A stretch of DNA of 48,750 nt from Psychrobacter sp. BI730 (GTDB lineage Bacteria > Pseudomonadota > Gammaproteobacteria > Pseudomonadales > Moraxellaceae). The stretch covers positions 1-48,750 of the forward strand of contig NZ_JAATTV010000019.1 in NCBI RefSeq assembly GCF_013414195.1, written 5' to 3'. The stretch's first letter is position 1, and each line of letters starts with the position of its first letter. The notes under the pieces are model-generated. The model ran no database searches, was not told the origin of the DNA, and worked only from the letters and a program-made list of their open reading frames with translations. This document shows positions 8,468 to 18,947 of this stretch, piece by piece. The translations under genes were made by a program, and so were the position numbers.

Positions 8468-9534
8468 TAACGGTACACCACTGCATCCGCCTGGCCATCA
8501 GTGCTGCGTTTGACCATTTCACCTAGTTGCCAAGCTGTCTCGCCTGCATCAGTCAAGGTTTGGATAGCAGCTTCTGCTTTGTCTTTTGGCATAACGATGA
8601 CAAAACCAACGCCGCAGTTAAAGGTACGGTACATCTCGCTCTGCGCGATATTACCTTGGGTCTGTAGCCAAGTGAATAGCTCTGAGAACTGCCAGCTATT
8701 AGTATCGATGCTAGCCGCTAGGTTATCAGGTAGTACACGTGGTAAGTTATCCGTTAGACCACCACCTGTGATGTGTGACATCGCATGTAAAGCTGAGCTG
8801 CCAAGCGAGTCTTGTAATGCTTTGATTGCTTTTACATAGATACGGGTAGGAGCCATTAAAGCATCTTGAATAGGCTGACCGTCTAGTTGCTCATCGCTGC
8901 TTGTAACATCCACACCGCTAACTTCGATGACTTTACGAACTAATGAGTAGCCGTTTGAGTGCGCGCCACTTGAGGCAAGGGCAATCAGTACATCGCCTTC
9001 TGCGACATTTTCACCAGTGACGACTTCTGCTTCTTCAACCACGCCTACACAGAATCCAGCTAGATCGTAATCGTCGTCTTGATACATGCCTGGCATTTCA
9101 GCAGTTTCACCACCGATAAGCGCACAGTTAGCTAACTTACAACCATCGCCAATACCAGTCACAACAGTCGCCGCTACATCGACATCCAGCTTACCAGTTG
9201 CATAGTAGTCTAAGAAGAATAATGGCTCTGCGCCGCAAACCAGTAGATCATTGACGCACATCGCGACCAAATCAATACCAATCGTGTCATGACGGTTCAG
9301 CTGTAGCGCCAGTTTTAGTTTGGTGCCGACGCCATCAGTGCCAGAAACCAATAATGGTGAGGTATAACCTGTTGGGATGCGGCATAACGCACCAAAACCG
9401 CCAAGTCCACCCACGACTTCAGGACGAGTAGTGGCTTTTGCAACGGACTTGATTCGCTGAACCAAAGCATCGCCTGCATCGATATCAACACCGGCATCTT
9501 TGTAGCTTAAAGAAGGCTTGTCACTCATAGTCAT
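8467..9534 (-). CDS. purM: Phosphoribosylformylglycinamidine cyclo-ligase (AIR synthetase)
   Basis: 355 aa, usual family length. It closes the imidazole ring (FGAM to AIR, using ATP) in de novo purine synthesis. Typical segments are [12 protein letters not shown] at the N-terminus, [26 protein letters not shown] and [11 protein letters not shown]. It is first gene of a purM-purN pair. The start could be ATG at 9534 or the ATG two codons later (9528); GTGAG sits close to the first and at a better distance for the second. PerM and Hda are encoded divergently just beyond; purN-purM next to perM and hda is a known Pseudomonadales neighbourhood. Confidence 0.97.
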   Translation of the reverse strand: MTMSDKPSLSYKDAGVDIDAGDALVQRIKSVAKATTRPEVVGGLGGFGALCRIPTGYTSPLLVSGTDGVGTKLKLALQLNRHDTIGIDLVAMCVNDLLVCGAEPLFFLDYYATGKLDVDVAATVVTGIGDGCKLANCALIGGETAEMPGMYQDDDYDLAGFCVGVVEEAEVVTGENVAEGDVLIALASSGAHSNGYSLVRKVIEVSGVDVTSSDEQLDGQPIQDALMAPTRIYVKAIKALQDSLGSSALHAMSHITGGGLTDNLPRVLPDNLAASIDTNSWQFSELFTWLQTQGNIAQSEMYRTFNCGVGFVIVMPKDKAEAAIQTLTDAGETAWQLGEMVKRSTDGQADAVVYR

Positions 9535-10047
9535 CTCACAGTTGGGGATAGATAATTGGGATTAGAAGGTAAAGTAATTGAGCACGCAAAAATCAGCGTT
9601 ATAAAGTTCAAAAGCAAAGTTTAAAGACAGTGCGCGCATTATACCCAAAAACAGACCGTACTCGCAAAGCAACTTGCCAATATTTGACTAAGATTTGCAT
9701 TAAGTGGCAAATAAGCCGTTAAGAAACAAAAAATGACTGATTTTTTGTTGTACTCTGCGATAATAGAACGCTAAATTTATTGTCAATAATGGCCTTAATA
9801 AAAGTTCAAATGTGATTAACAGAATAAAAAATACTAAACATAAATTTATCAAAAATTAGATTTTTTAAGAACTTCGATACGTCTCAGTTTAACTAGCTAA
9901 AACTAATGAGAAAAAAGCAATTCGCCTAGTGACACATCGTGATGGTTATAGTTATACCATTTAGAAATCGCTATCACTGGCTGACTCACTGTCAATTTTT
10001 CAAACCTGTCACTTTTTTAACCTCGTCCAACTATAGGATTACTTGCC
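9535..10047. other. Divergent intergenic region purM/perM
   Basis: About 510 AT-rich bases without a credible gene. One weak palindrome, ACGC-N8-GCGT at 9584-9599, lies 50-65 bases upstream of purM and resembles half of a PurR-type box; it is discussed as a finding. No clear promoter or other structure is visible. Confidence 0.6.
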
Positions 10048-11154
10048 ATGATGAACCAACCAATAGATCCTTTTTTTCGGCGTTTATTTATTGTCGTGGC
10101 GTTAGTTGTGGCTGTGTTTCTCTTGTATTTGATGATGCCCGTCATCGTGCCTTTTGTTTTTGCCTTTATGTTGGCTTATCTATTTAATCCTTTAGTCAAG
10201 CGCCTATCGAAATACATTAAGCGTTGGGTCGCTATTATTATTGTCTACTCGACGATTACTTTAGGGATGGCGTTATTACTGTGGTGGTTGGTACCGACAT
10301 TGTGGCATCAGCTGCAAGCAGCTTGGGATTATTTGCCAAAGATATTTAATTGGTACAACCAAGTCGTAAGAGAGTGGTTCAATAGTAATACTCGTATCAA
10401 ACTGCCTGAACTAGAGTCTAAAGAGTTTTCCGATACTCTCGTTGATTATATGCAAACGAACTATAAGTTCGCTGATGCTAGCACCATGATGAGCCAAATA
10501 CTGACTTCAAGTATGAACTTTATCAATAATGCAGGTCTGATTGTATTGGTGCCTATTTTGACATTCTACTTCCTATTTAATTGGGATCAGCGTTTGCATA
10601 ACTGGAAGATGGCGATACCAGGTGCTTACTGTCAAAAAGTGACTGAAATAGCTAAAGAATGTGATCTGGCATTGATGGCATTTATCAAAGGTCAATTACT
10701 GGTGATGGTGTTGCTAGGCGCTATTTATGCTGTACAGTTACAGCTCATTGGGCTAGAGCTTGGGCTTATCATTGGTATGGTAGCAGGCATTGCCAGTTTT
10801 GTGCCGTATTTAGGATTTGGTATTGGTTTTATCGCGGCTATTATCGCCTGCCTATTTCAGTTTGGATTGGACTGGACGTATTTGTCATTGGTCGTAGGTG
10901 CGTTCTTGATTGGACAAGCTGCAGAAGGCTATATCCTACAACCATTGCTGTTAGGTGATAAGATTGGTCTATCGCCATTGTGGGTCATATTTGCCGTATT
11001 GGCAGGTGCCAGTCTACTAGGTTTTGTCGGTATGCTAATCGCCTTGCCAGTATCCGCTGTCTTAAACGTTCTGTTCCGCCATCTATATAACTATTATCGG
11101 ACCACTGACTTTTATAAAGGTCGTAAACAACTGGCATTGTTTGAAAAAAGATAA
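10048..11154 (+). CDS. AI-2E/PerM-family inner membrane transporter
   Basis: 368 aa with about seven to eight hydrophobic helices: two near residues 14-50, one or two near 60-85, then after a hydrophilic loop (about 95-160) further helices up to 335. Family hallmarks are PVIVPFVFAFMLAYLFNPLV at the N-terminus, the conserved proline-glycine-rich PYLGFGIG segment and the QxxEGYILQPLLLG segment. The family includes E. coli PerM, TqsA (AI-2 export) and Na+/H+ antiporters, so the substrate cannot be told. Position beside hda and opposite purMN matches the PerM lineage. TAGGA lies about nine bases before the ATG. Confidence 0.9.
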   Translation: MMNQPIDPFFRRLFIVVALVVAVFLLYLMMPVIVPFVFAFMLAYLFNPLVKRLSKYIKRWVAIIIVYSTITLGMALLLWWLVPTLWHQLQAAWDYLPKIFNWYNQVVREWFNSNTRIKLPELESKEFSDTLVDYMQTNYKFADASTMMSQILTSSMNFINNAGLIVLVPILTFYFLFNWDQRLHNWKMAIPGAYCQKVTEIAKECDLALMAFIKGQLLVMVLLGAIYAVQLQLIGLELGLIIGMVAGIASFVPYLGFGIGFIAAIIACLFQFGLDWTYLSLVVGAFLIGQAAEGYILQPLLLGDKIGLSPLWVIFAVLAGASLLGFVGMLIALPVSAVLNVLFRHLYNYYRTTDFYKGRKQLALFEKR

Positions 11155-11482
11155 TTATCTTATTATTGAATGCACTAGATAAAGATTGATATGTAATATC
11201 AAGATAGGAACGCAATGATTGATAAGGCTTAATGGGTAAAAGACTTGTCAGTTATTTTGTAAATATGTTATATATAGGCGCAGTGTTGATAGTATAAACC
11301 GTTTTGGTACCAGTTTTGCTAACGTTGTTTTCGACAAAGTGACTGACCTATTTTTGCAAAGGATATAGGGCCATTAACTACACTTGTATCGGCTAGTATT
11401 GATAATAATGAATACAGCTCAAAACAATCTATCTTTTTTATTATATTTTTCCATTGCACTACGTAACACGAGTTGATGATTC
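11155..11482 (+). other. Intergenic region perM/hda
   Basis: 328 AT-rich bases; no gene, clear terminator or strong promoter found. The length suggests hda has its own promoter. Confidence 0.5.
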
Positions 11483-12286
11483 ATGGCAGAAGCACAGCTA
11501 AGTCTCAATCTGGACATTAAGCACGATGCAAGTCTTAGCGACTTTGCCGGTCCCGGTTGGATGTCGATTATTGATGCAGTACGGCAGTTACATGTCGGCC
11601 TGATCGGTCAACTATATCTGTTTGGTAGCCCTGCTACAGGTAAGTCTCATTTGCTGTCTGCTATTTGCGAGTCATTTGTCGAGATGGACAAATCGGCTAT
11701 CTGTTTGTCCCTTAATGAGCTGATTCATACAGATGTCCACGTACTATCATCTTTAGAAAACTTTGATCTTATCGCCATTGATGATTTGGAAGTGCTTGAG
11801 CAAAGCAGTCAGTGGCAAGAAGCTTTATTTCACCTGATCAATCGTAGTCGAGAAGGGCAACGCCAGTTGTTGTTTGCCGCTAATAAACCCGCTGATGATT
11901 TACCATTTCAGTTAAGAGATTTAATGACGCGTTTGGCACAAGCACCAACCTTTAAAGTGCCTACTGGTCATGATTTTGCAGATAGACAAGCACTATTACA
12001 GTCTATTTTGCGTCGGCGTGGATGGCAGTTTGACGATCGAATTATTGATCACTTACTCACTGATGGACCGCATCGTATCGGTGCGATGATGGAAGTACTT
12101 AATTATATTCAACCAATGTTCTCTAATCTTGGTCGCAGTAATATCTCAAAAGCAGTCATAAGTGATGCTTTGCGTACCATCGATGAGCAGACGCTTGCCG
12201 CGGAGCTGGCGGATATCGCTCAAGAGACACAAGTGGATAACGACACGCCTGATCAAGACCAACATACGATGCCACTTGATTTTTAG
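11483..12286 (+). CDS. hda: DnaA regulatory inactivator Hda
   Basis: 267 aa AAA+ protein homologous to DnaA domain III but without the DNA-binding domain IV. With the DNA-loaded sliding clamp it triggers ATP hydrolysis by DnaA and so prevents re-initiation. The N-terminus carries the clamp-binding motif QLSLNL at residues 5-10. Walker A is GSPATGKS (48-55) and Walker B LIAIDD (96-101). It is about 20-30 residues longer than most Hda proteins because of an acidic C-terminal tail (after about residue 235) rich in D, Q and T. The ribosome site is weak. The gene follows perM and is followed after 87 bases by a DUF2057 gene. Confidence 0.93.
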   Translation: MAEAQLSLNLDIKHDASLSDFAGPGWMSIIDAVRQLHVGLIGQLYLFGSPATGKSHLLSAICESFVEMDKSAICLSLNELIHTDVHVLSSLENFDLIAIDDLEVLEQSSQWQEALFHLINRSREGQRQLLFAANKPADDLPFQLRDLMTRLAQAPTFKVPTGHDFADRQALLQSILRRRGWQFDDRIIDHLLTDGPHRIGAMMEVLNYIQPMFSNLGRSNISKAVISDALRTIDEQTLAAELADIAQETQVDNDTPDQDQHTMPLDF

Positions 12287-12373
12287 CAGTAAGACTTTTA
12301 GCAGCAAAAAATGAATAGCCGTAAGAATACGAATCTTTTGTCCAACTCGCTTTTACTATTAATGGAATAACTT

Positions 12374-13078
12374 ATGAAATCGAATGCTTCTTTGCTAAAA
12401 AAATTAACGATAGGTACGTTATTGGTAGGTGCTGCCTCGGTCTCTATGTTGTCACAGGCAGCAGTGACCCTACAGGTTGATGACCATATCAAAGTAACCG
12501 CTATTAATGGACAGGAAATTCAGCAGAGCGCTTTTCAGCCGCTGCAGAAAACATTTACGTTACAGCCTGGACAACATGCTATTACTGCTAAGTATGACCG
12601 TTTATATAACTTGCGTCGTGATGAGCATGATTATTTGCGTTCAGGTAATGTCAGTGTGACGGCACAATTGGCCGACAATCAAACATATCGTTTGACTATG
12701 CCTAATCAACCAGAAGATTATGAAGCTGCTAGAGAATATGCCAAGCAGCCAACACTCGCTGTGCAACAAAACAATACTGTCATTGCTAGCCAGCAAAGTA
12801 TGGCCGGTAACCAAGGTGGTCTATTTTCAGGCCTTGGTAAAGCGCTAGGCGGCGTGTTCGGCGGTGCAGGTGATGCAGAGCTACAGAATCAACGTGCTAT
12901 CGCCTCTTTAGATCAACCAGTAGTAAATTCTACTAGCAACGTCAACACTGGCACGACCACTGTTAAGCAAACATCTAGCGTAAATACTTCTACTAGTACG
13001 TTAGATACGTTTATGCAAGTATGGCTACAAGCCACGCCTGCTGAACGTGAAAAAATGCGTCAATGGATCGAAAAATAA
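12374..13078 (+). CDS. DUF2057 (YccT-like) exported protein
   Basis: 234 aa. A signal peptide is clear: basic start (KSNASLLKK), hydrophobic core and SQA-A cleavage site near residue 29. The mature part begins VTLQVDDHIKVTAINGQE, typical of DUF2057 proteins such as E. coli YccT, with a glycine-rich stretch (GLFSGLGKALGGVFGGAGD) and a Thr/Ser/Asn-rich segment before the C-terminus. It is predicted to be periplasmic; YccT is linked to curli control in enterobacteria, but that role cannot be assumed here. TGGA lies before the ATG. It is followed by a strong terminator. Confidence 0.8.
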   Translation: MKSNASLLKKLTIGTLLVGAASVSMLSQAAVTLQVDDHIKVTAINGQEIQQSAFQPLQKTFTLQPGQHAITAKYDRLYNLRRDEHDYLRSGNVSVTAQLADNQTYRLTMPNQPEDYEAAREYAKQPTLAVQQNNTVIASQQSMAGNQGGLFSGLGKALGGVFGGAGDAELQNQRAIASLDQPVVNSTSNVNTGTTTVKQTSSVNTSTSTLDTFMQVWLQATPAEREKMRQWIEK

Positions 13079-13105
13079 AACAGTCTTTTCTAAAAGATAG
13101 ACAAT

Positions 13106-13133
13106 AAAAAAGCACCTAATTAGGTGCTTTTTT
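13106..13133. terminator. Bidirectional rho-independent terminator
   Basis: A perfect 28-base palindrome, with arms AAAAAAGCACCTAA and TTAGGTGCTTTTTT, between the converging DUF2057 and dps genes. Confidence 0.92.
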
Positions 13134-13196
13134 ATTATTTAGTATTTGATGATCATTAGGCTTATTAAAATTTAGCCTAGTAAAATCTAACGATTC

Positions 13197-13682
13197 TTAA
13201 CCCAAAAACGCGTTATACATCCATACCAGTTTTTCTTGCTCTTGTACGTAAGCATCGATTAGGTCAGCTGAACCTTGGTCTTCGCTCTCTTCTGCTAACG
13301 CTGATACTTGGCGTTGCTCTGCAATTAACGCTTGTAAGCCAGTGACCACACCTTTGACACAGCTTGTACCATTTTTAACGTTTTTATCTTCACTGATACT
13401 AGTATGCTGCGTAAAATCGCTATAAGCGTGAAGTGGTGTACCACCCAAAGTCAAGATACGCTCAGCGATTTCATCAATTTGTAATTGTAGTGACGTATAT
13501 AGCTCTTCAAATTGTGGATGCAAAGTAAAGAAATGCTCACCTTTTACATTCCAGTGATAGCCACGTACGTTTAGATAAAACACGTGATACGTCGATAGTA
13601 GGTTGTTTAACTTGGCGATGACTTCGCTCATGTCTGCTTTTTCTAGACCGATCTGGTTAGTAGCGTTATTAGTATTACTCAT
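13197..13682 (-). CDS. dps: Dps-family ferritin-like DNA-protection protein
   Basis: 161 aa four-helix protein of the Dps type, which stores iron, consumes peroxide and protects DNA in starved or stressed cells. The intersubunit ferroxidase ligands are visible in the first helices: RGYHWNVKGEHFFTLH, then FEELYTSLQLQIDEIAERI. The N-terminal tail is short and not strongly lysine-rich, so direct DNA binding is uncertain. AAGGA lies before the ATG. The gene is monocistronic, with a shared terminator downstream and about 250 bases of upstream DNA in which no sure OxyR or Fur site was recognised. Confidence 0.93.
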   Translation of the reverse strand: MSNTNNATNQIGLEKADMSEVIAKLNNLLSTYHVFYLNVRGYHWNVKGEHFFTLHPQFEELYTSLQLQIDEIAERILTLGGTPLHAYSDFTQHTSISEDKNVKNGTSCVKGVVTGLQALIAEQRQVSALAEESEDQGSADLIDAYVQEQEKLVWMYNAFLG

Positions 13683-13938
13683 AATATTGTCCTTATAGTG
13701 TGAGTGTTGTTATATAAAATTGAAGAAAGACGAGTAGTAGTTAATTAACATAAAAATAAAAATATCTCAACTTTTATTAATATCTATATAAGCTCTAGCT
13801 CTTCCCTTGGTGCTTATAATAATAGCAAACTATTATTAATAAGTTAAATTTAATAAATGCAATTTCATGATTGATTTTATAAAACTAAAACCAAGTCTCT
13901 TTACTGTTTTTCTAAACGATAGAGAGACCTCATTACAT

Positions 13939-14598
13939 TTACGCTGGTGGCTGCAAGTTTTCAGGATTTAAGCCTTTAACGGGAACCACTTCTTGTAAAT
14001 GTTGACGTATCGTATCGATAGGAAATTTCTGTGCTTGTAAGCGTTTTGGCACGATTTGGCTACCTTGTTGACCTTTTAGCTCAAACATCATAAAAATATA
14101 GTCGTCAGTCTCATCCCAACTCTTGATAGAGGTCCAAGGAATAACTGCTTGCTGAGTCGCGCCTGCACGCATTTGCATACCGCGCATTTGCGAGTTTTTC
14201 ATCATATCAGGCTGGTTGCTTGGCATTGCCATGACCAGACCATGCTTTTGCACACCTAACTTCATTTGGCGCATTTCATCTGGCATCTCTTGGTCGGCAA
14301 CTTGTTTGTCAAACTCTCTTTTTACGTACCATTTAAAACCTAAAGTACGCGCCAATAGATATATCACCACACCAACCAGCATCAACCAAAAGATAATGGT
14401 TGAATAGCCTGTTACAAAGATCAGTCCTGCAATAGCGAGTACCACAACCACGGCCATAATGATCCACTCTTTGGTCTTAAAGCTTGATAAACCAAAAGAA
14501 GGGCTGGCACTGGCAAACAGTTCATACTGTGCTTGGTGAAATTCAGCCTCAGTTAGGTTTAAGGCGACAGGTTGGAGCGTGTAGGGGTACAGGGCCAT
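13939..14598 (-). CDS. YcxB-like membrane protein
   Basis: 219 aa. The N-terminal segment LNLTEAEFHQAQYEL is followed by two transmembrane helices (about 45-63 and 68-86). The cytosolic C-terminal part, with IPWTSIKSWDETDDYIFMMF and then IVPKRL, is the pattern of the YcxB-like C-terminal domain. The function of the family is unknown. A methionine-rich loop lies around residues 124-147 (MAMPSNQPDMMKNSQMRGMQ). It is monocistronic, divergent from serS, and downstream of nothing obvious. Confidence 0.75.
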   Translation of the reverse strand: MALYPYTLQPVALNLTEAEFHQAQYELFASASPSFGLSSFKTKEWIIMAVVVVLAIAGLIFVTGYSTIIFWLMLVGVVIYLLARTLGFKWYVKREFDKQVADQEMPDEMRQMKLGVQKHGLVMAMPSNQPDMMKNSQMRGMQMRAGATQQAVIPWTSIKSWDETDDYIFMMFELKGQQGSQIVPKRLQAQKFPIDTIRQHLQEVVPVKGLNPENLQPPA

Positions 14599-15096
14599 AA
14601 AGGTTTCTCAAATACTTATATTAAAAGCGTTGGATTAAAACTGCCAAAGCGAAGCAGCAATGCTGTACTTGGCTAGAAGTGAATAAAGGTATGCGCTTAT
14701 CTTACCGAAAAGTACTCCTAAATGAAACATATAAGCAAGACTGTTCACGGATAGATGTCATATTAATGACGTAGTTCACGCTCTATACTCAGCTTACTAA
14801 GACTAGACGAAAGCAAAAGTGAGCAATTAAAAACATAATAACTTGCTATAAGCGATTAGCATAATGAACAAAAGCTAGTGAGAGTCAGCCAAAAACAGGG
14901 AAAAGTAGCCAAAGATATCCAAAACATGGTCAAATCTGCCGTGTCTTGGTATTATAGCGACTACAAGATATGTTGATATAAAACATAACGTCATAGCCAG
15001 TTATCACAAAGACCGTGATAGCGATGTGCTAGGCAATTACCCTATTAATAATACTTTTAAACCTTTTACTCACCTTTAGTGTTACAGGCAACTACT
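14599..15096. other. Divergent intergenic region YcxB-like/serS
   Basis: About 500 AT-rich bases. No gene, T-box or other known leader structure was recognised. Confidence 0.5.
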
Positions 15097-16383
15097 ATGA
15101 TTGATCCGAAACTCTTACGCGGCGATTTAAGCGACCTACAGCAGCAGCTAGCCACCCGTGGTTATGAGCTTGATATGGAGTTCTGGCAGACGATTGAAAA
15201 CGAGCGTAAGTCTCTACAAGTCAAAACCGAAGAGTTGCAATCGCGCCGTAATGCTGGTGCTAAGCAAGTAGGTGCCCTAAAAAAATCAGGCGAAGATGCC
15301 AGTGAGCTATTGGCTGAGATGCAAAGCGTTAGCGGTGAGATTAAAGCTGCGGAAGACGAGCTACGGACGCTACAAGAGCGCATCACTCAAGCGGCTTTGC
15401 AAATTCCAAATATTCCGGCGGCGGATGTACCAGTCGGTACGTCAGAAGATGATAACGTAGAAGTACGTAAGTGGGGCACGCCGCGTACGTTTGATTTTGA
15501 AATTCAAGATCATACTCATATCGGTGAGACGCTTGGTATGCTCGACTTTGAGGCAGCGACCAAATTGACTGGTAGCCGTTTTAACGTGCTCAAAGGGCAA
15601 TTGGCACAATTGCATCGCGCACTAATTCAATTTATGTTGAATACGCATACTATGAAGTACGGCTATCTTGAGACTTATGTGCCTTATATCGTTAATAGCG
15701 ATAGCTTAAAAGGTACGGGTCAGTTGCCTAAGTTTGAAGATGATTTGTTTAAGCTAAGCAATCACACGAATAACGATGAAATGGATTTTTATTTGATCCC
15801 AACTGCTGAAGTACCAATGACCAACTTGGTACGCGGCGAGCGTTTGGATATCAAAGAGCTACCGCTAAAATTCACGGCGCATACGCCATGTTTCCGTAGT
15901 GAAGCTGGCTCACACGGTCGTGATACTCGCGGCTTGATTCGTCAGCATCAGTTTGAGAAGGTGGAAATGGTCAATGTCGGTACTAGTGATCAGTCCGATG
16001 AGTTACTAGAAGCGATGACAGGGCAGGCCGAATATATCTTGCAGCAGTTGAACTTGCCATACCGTACGGTACAGCTATGTACGGGTGATATGGGTTTTGC
16101 CGCACAAAAGACCTATGACATCGAAGTATGGTTACCAAGCCAAGATACCTATCGTGAAATCTCTAGCTGCTCTAACTGTGGTGATTTCCAAGCACGCCGT
16201 ATGGGTACGCGTGTCAAGGATGGTAAGCAAACCAGCTTAGCTCATACCTTAAATGGTTCAGGTTTGGCCGTGGGTCGTACGCTACTGGCAGTGATGGAAA
16301 ATCATCAAAACGCTGATGGCAGCATTACGATTCCAGAAGTATTACGTCCGTTTATGGGCGGTGCTGAGACTATTTCAGTTTAA
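15097..16383 (+). CDS. serS: Serine-tRNA ligase
   Basis: 428 aa class II synthetase that charges tRNA-Ser. The N-terminal coiled-coil arm (about residues 25-105, rich in E, K, Q) is followed by the catalytic core with motif 2 at [20 protein letters not shown] and motif 3 at [16 protein letters not shown]. The start at the ATG 15097 (MIDPKLLR, the canonical SerRS beginning) is preferred over an in-frame GTG at 15079. A tRNA-Ser(TGA) gene is at 35994. Confidence 0.98.
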   Translation: MIDPKLLRGDLSDLQQQLATRGYELDMEFWQTIENERKSLQVKTEELQSRRNAGAKQVGALKKSGEDASELLAEMQSVSGEIKAAEDELRTLQERITQAALQIPNIPAADVPVGTSEDDNVEVRKWGTPRTFDFEIQDHTHIGETLGMLDFEAATKLTGSRFNVLKGQLAQLHRALIQFMLNTHTMKYGYLETYVPYIVNSDSLKGTGQLPKFEDDLFKLSNHTNNDEMDFYLIPTAEVPMTNLVRGERLDIKELPLKFTAHTPCFRSEAGSHGRDTRGLIRQHQFEKVEMVNVGTSDQSDELLEAMTGQAEYILQQLNLPYRTVQLCTGDMGFAAQKTYDIEVWLPSQDTYREISSCSNCGDFQARRMGTRVKDGKQTSLAHTLNGSGLAVGRTLLAVMENHQNADGSITIPEVLRPFMGGAETISV

Positions 16384-16393
16384 TCAATGGACT

Positions 16394-16443
16394 ATAAGTA
16401 ATGAGCTGCTTGTCACTTAGGTCACTCGCAGCTTGTTATTTAT
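16394..16443 (+). terminator. Possible terminator hairpin after serS
   Basis: A long imperfect stem (ATAAGTAATGAGCTGC against GCAGCTTGTTATTTAT, three mispairs or wobbles) lies 10 bases after the serS stop. It lacks a proper T tract, so it may be a weak terminator or an mRNA-stabilising hairpin. Confidence 0.35.
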
Positions 16444-16678
16444 AACTTAAATCAAAGTCCGTCATTGCTTATCGTTTAACAAAACTGATGTGAGTCATTG
16501 CTAAATATAAACGGTCTTGTCACCGCATTTTTGGTTAGGCTCATAGCAAATATGTTAATATTGCATTTTTATTTTATAGCCTATCCATTGAGGACGCCTG
16601 TCGCGTTTTTGGTGGATTATCCTCTGAGTAAACTCTCCTCTTATCTTTATACGACTCATTCGAATATTAGGACACTCT

Positions 16679-18676
16679 ATGCCAGCTCCAATTAGCGAAC
16701 GTAAACTAGCCAATGCCATCCGTGTACTGTCGTTTGACGCGGTTCAAAAAGCCAACTCTGGACATCCGGGTGCGCCAATGGGCATGGCTGATATTGCCGA
16801 AGTTTTGTGGCGCAAATTTTTGAAGCACAATCCAGCAGATCCTAATTGGCACAACCGTGATCGCTTTGTACTGTCAAACGGTCATGGCTCGATGCTTATT
16901 TATTCATTGCTACATTTATCAGGTTACGATGTGAGCGTTGATGACCTTAAAGGTTTCCGTCAGCTGCATTCAAAAACCCCAGGGCATCCTGAACTTGGTT
17001 ACACGCCTGGTGTAGAAACGACTACTGGTCCACTAGGACAAGGCATTGCTAATGCGGTTGGTTTTGCAATTGCAGAAAAGACGCTAGCCGCACAGTTCAA
17101 CCGTGACGGTCATAACGTCGTCGATCATCATACTTATGCGTTCTTGGGCGATGGTTGCTTGATGGAAGGTATCAGTCATGAAGTTTGCTCGCTGGCTGGC
17201 ACGTTGGCGCTTGGCAAGTTGGTATTCTTCTATGATGACAATGGCATCTCAATCGACGGTAATGTCGAAGGCTGGTTCACTGACGATACCGAAGCGCGCT
17301 TTGAGTCATACGGCTGGCAAGTTATCAAAGTTGACGGTCATGATACTGATGCAATCACGCAAGCGACTGAGCAAGCCATTGCAGAGACTAATAAGCCAAG
17401 TCTAATTATTTGTAAAACCACGATCGGTGCTGGTAGCCCGAACAAGCAAGGTCTAGCGGCCAGTCATGGTGCACCACTTGGCGATGATGAAATCGCCTTG
17501 ACTCGTGATGCGCTATCTTGGAAACATGCCCCATTTGAATTAGATGACGAAATCTATGAAGCATGGGATGCCAAAGCCAAAGGCGACGTCCAGCAAAAGA
17601 ACTGGGATGCGGACTTTGAAGCATACAAAAAAGCCTATCCAGAGCTTGCTTCAGAACTATCACGCCGTCTAAATGGTGAATTGCCTGCTGACTTTGCTAG
17701 TCAAGCGCAAGCCTATATTCAGCAAACGCAAGAAGCGGGTGGGGATGTTGCTAGCCGTAAAGCGAGCCAAAACGCTATCAACAGCTTGCAGCCATTATTG
17801 CCAGAACTATTGGGTGGTTCAGCCGACCTAGCTGGCTCGAACCTGACGCTATTCAAAGGTGCTAAAGGCATCGAAAAAGATGCTGACGGCAACTATATCT
17901 ATTACGGTGTACGCGAGTTTGGTATGACTGCGATTGCCAATGGTATCGCATTGCATGGCGGCTTTATCCCTTACGTAGCGACGTTCCTCATGTTTATGGA
18001 ATACGCACGTAACGCAGTACGTATGGGCGCACTCATGAAGCAGCGAGTCATCCATGTCTATACGCATGACTCTATCGGTCTTGGTGAAGATGGCCCAACG
18101 CATCAGCCAGTTGAGCAATTGACTAGCCTACGTACCACGCCAAACCTACGTACATGGCGTCCTTGTGATGCGACTGAATCTGCAAGCGCTTGGGTAGAAG
18201 CAATCAAATCAGAAAACAACCCATCAGCATTGATCTTTAGTCGTCAGAGCTTGCCACATCAAGCGCGTGATAACGAGCAAGTCGCGAACATCACCAAAGG
18301 TGGTTATGTACTTGCGAAAGAGCAGGGCGAGCTACAAGCAATCATCATCGCAACTGGTTCAGAAGTTGGCCTAGCGATGGAAGCGTATGAAAAACTAAGC
18401 GCAAATGGCGTTGGCGTCCGTGTGGTCTCTATGCCGTGTGCTGAGATTTTCGTCGAGCAAGATACTAGCTATCGTGAAGCGGTATTGCCTGCCAATATCC
18501 GTGCTCGCGTCGCAGTCGAAGCGGCGCATGTGGATTACTGGTATAAGTTCGTTGGTCTAGATGGCAAAGTCATCGGTATGACGACTTATGGCGAATCTGC
18601 TCCTGCTAGCGACTTGTATAAAGAGTTTGGTATCACGACGGATGCTGTGATTGAAGCGGTAAATAGTTTGGTGTGA
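16679..18676 (+). CDS. tkt: Transketolase
   Basis: 665 aa, thiamine diphosphate enzyme of the non-oxidative pentose phosphate pathway, moving two-carbon units between sugar phosphates. Visible features: [14 protein letters not shown] at the N-terminus, the ThDP/metal motif GDGCLMEG with the DDNGISIDG loop, the pyrimidine-domain segment [20 protein letters not shown], and [20 protein letters not shown]. The length is that of a full, single-chain bacterial transketolase. AGGA lies before the ATG. It is monocistronic with a terminator; the gap to serS (295 bases) carries no other gene. Confidence 0.98.
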   Translation: MPAPISERKLANAIRVLSFDAVQKANSGHPGAPMGMADIAEVLWRKFLKHNPADPNWHNRDRFVLSNGHGSMLIYSLLHLSGYDVSVDDLKGFRQLHSKTPGHPELGYTPGVETTTGPLGQGIANAVGFAIAEKTLAAQFNRDGHNVVDHHTYAFLGDGCLMEGISHEVCSLAGTLALGKLVFFYDDNGISIDGNVEGWFTDDTEARFESYGWQVIKVDGHDTDAITQATEQAIAETNKPSLIICKTTIGAGSPNKQGLAASHGAPLGDDEIALTRDALSWKHAPFELDDEIYEAWDAKAKGDVQQKNWDADFEAYKKAYPELASELSRRLNGELPADFASQAQAYIQQTQEAGGDVASRKASQNAINSLQPLLPELLGGSADLAGSNLTLFKGAKGIEKDADGNYIYYGVREFGMTAIANGIALHGGFIPYVATFLMFMEYARNAVRMGALMKQRVIHVYTHDSIGLGEDGPTHQPVEQLTSLRTTPNLRTWRPCDATESASAWVEAIKSENNPSALIFSRQSLPHQARDNEQVANITKGGYVLAKEQGELQAIIIATGSEVGLAMEAYEKLSANGVGVRVVSMPCAEIFVEQDTSYREAVLPANIRARVAVEAAHVDYWYKFVGLDGKVIGMTTYGESAPASDLYKEFGITTDAVIEAVNSLV

Positions 18677-18707
18677 TAGACCTAACTTAGTTAGTGTTTA
18701 AAAAAAG

Positions 18708-18737
18708 AGCCATCAGAGAAATCTGGTGGCTTTTTTT
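18708..18737 (+). terminator. Rho-independent terminator of tkt
   Basis: Stem AGCCATCAGA / TCTGGTGGCT (one G-T pair) with a GAAA tetraloop and seven T. Confidence 0.92.
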
Positions 18738-18947
18738 ATGGCTTAATCTTTGATTTTTCTTTTGGTCTGCTTTCATCAATATGGCTATCGGTAAAATAAC
18801 TGCTGCAATCAGTACTAAATTCTGTGCCTCAACATGATGATTTAGTGGTAAATTAGAATAGACTGATTGCTCACGAAGCTAAGTTTCACGGCTTGTGCAG
18901 CTCTCATATAAAAATAAATTATATGACTACAGAACTGGAAAAATTAG

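Noticed and set aside
9939..10187. Open frame of 82 codons overlapping the perM start
   Set aside because: It overlaps the strongly supported perM gene in another frame and resembles no protein.
15079..15096. Upstream GTG start for serS
   Set aside because: Adds six residues not found in SerRS; the ATG at 15097 gives the canonical MIDPKLLR start.
16498..16695. Open frame of 65 codons between serS and tkt
   Set aside because: It begins with a non-ATG codon, has no ribosome site, overlaps the tkt start and its composition is that of AT-rich non-coding DNA.
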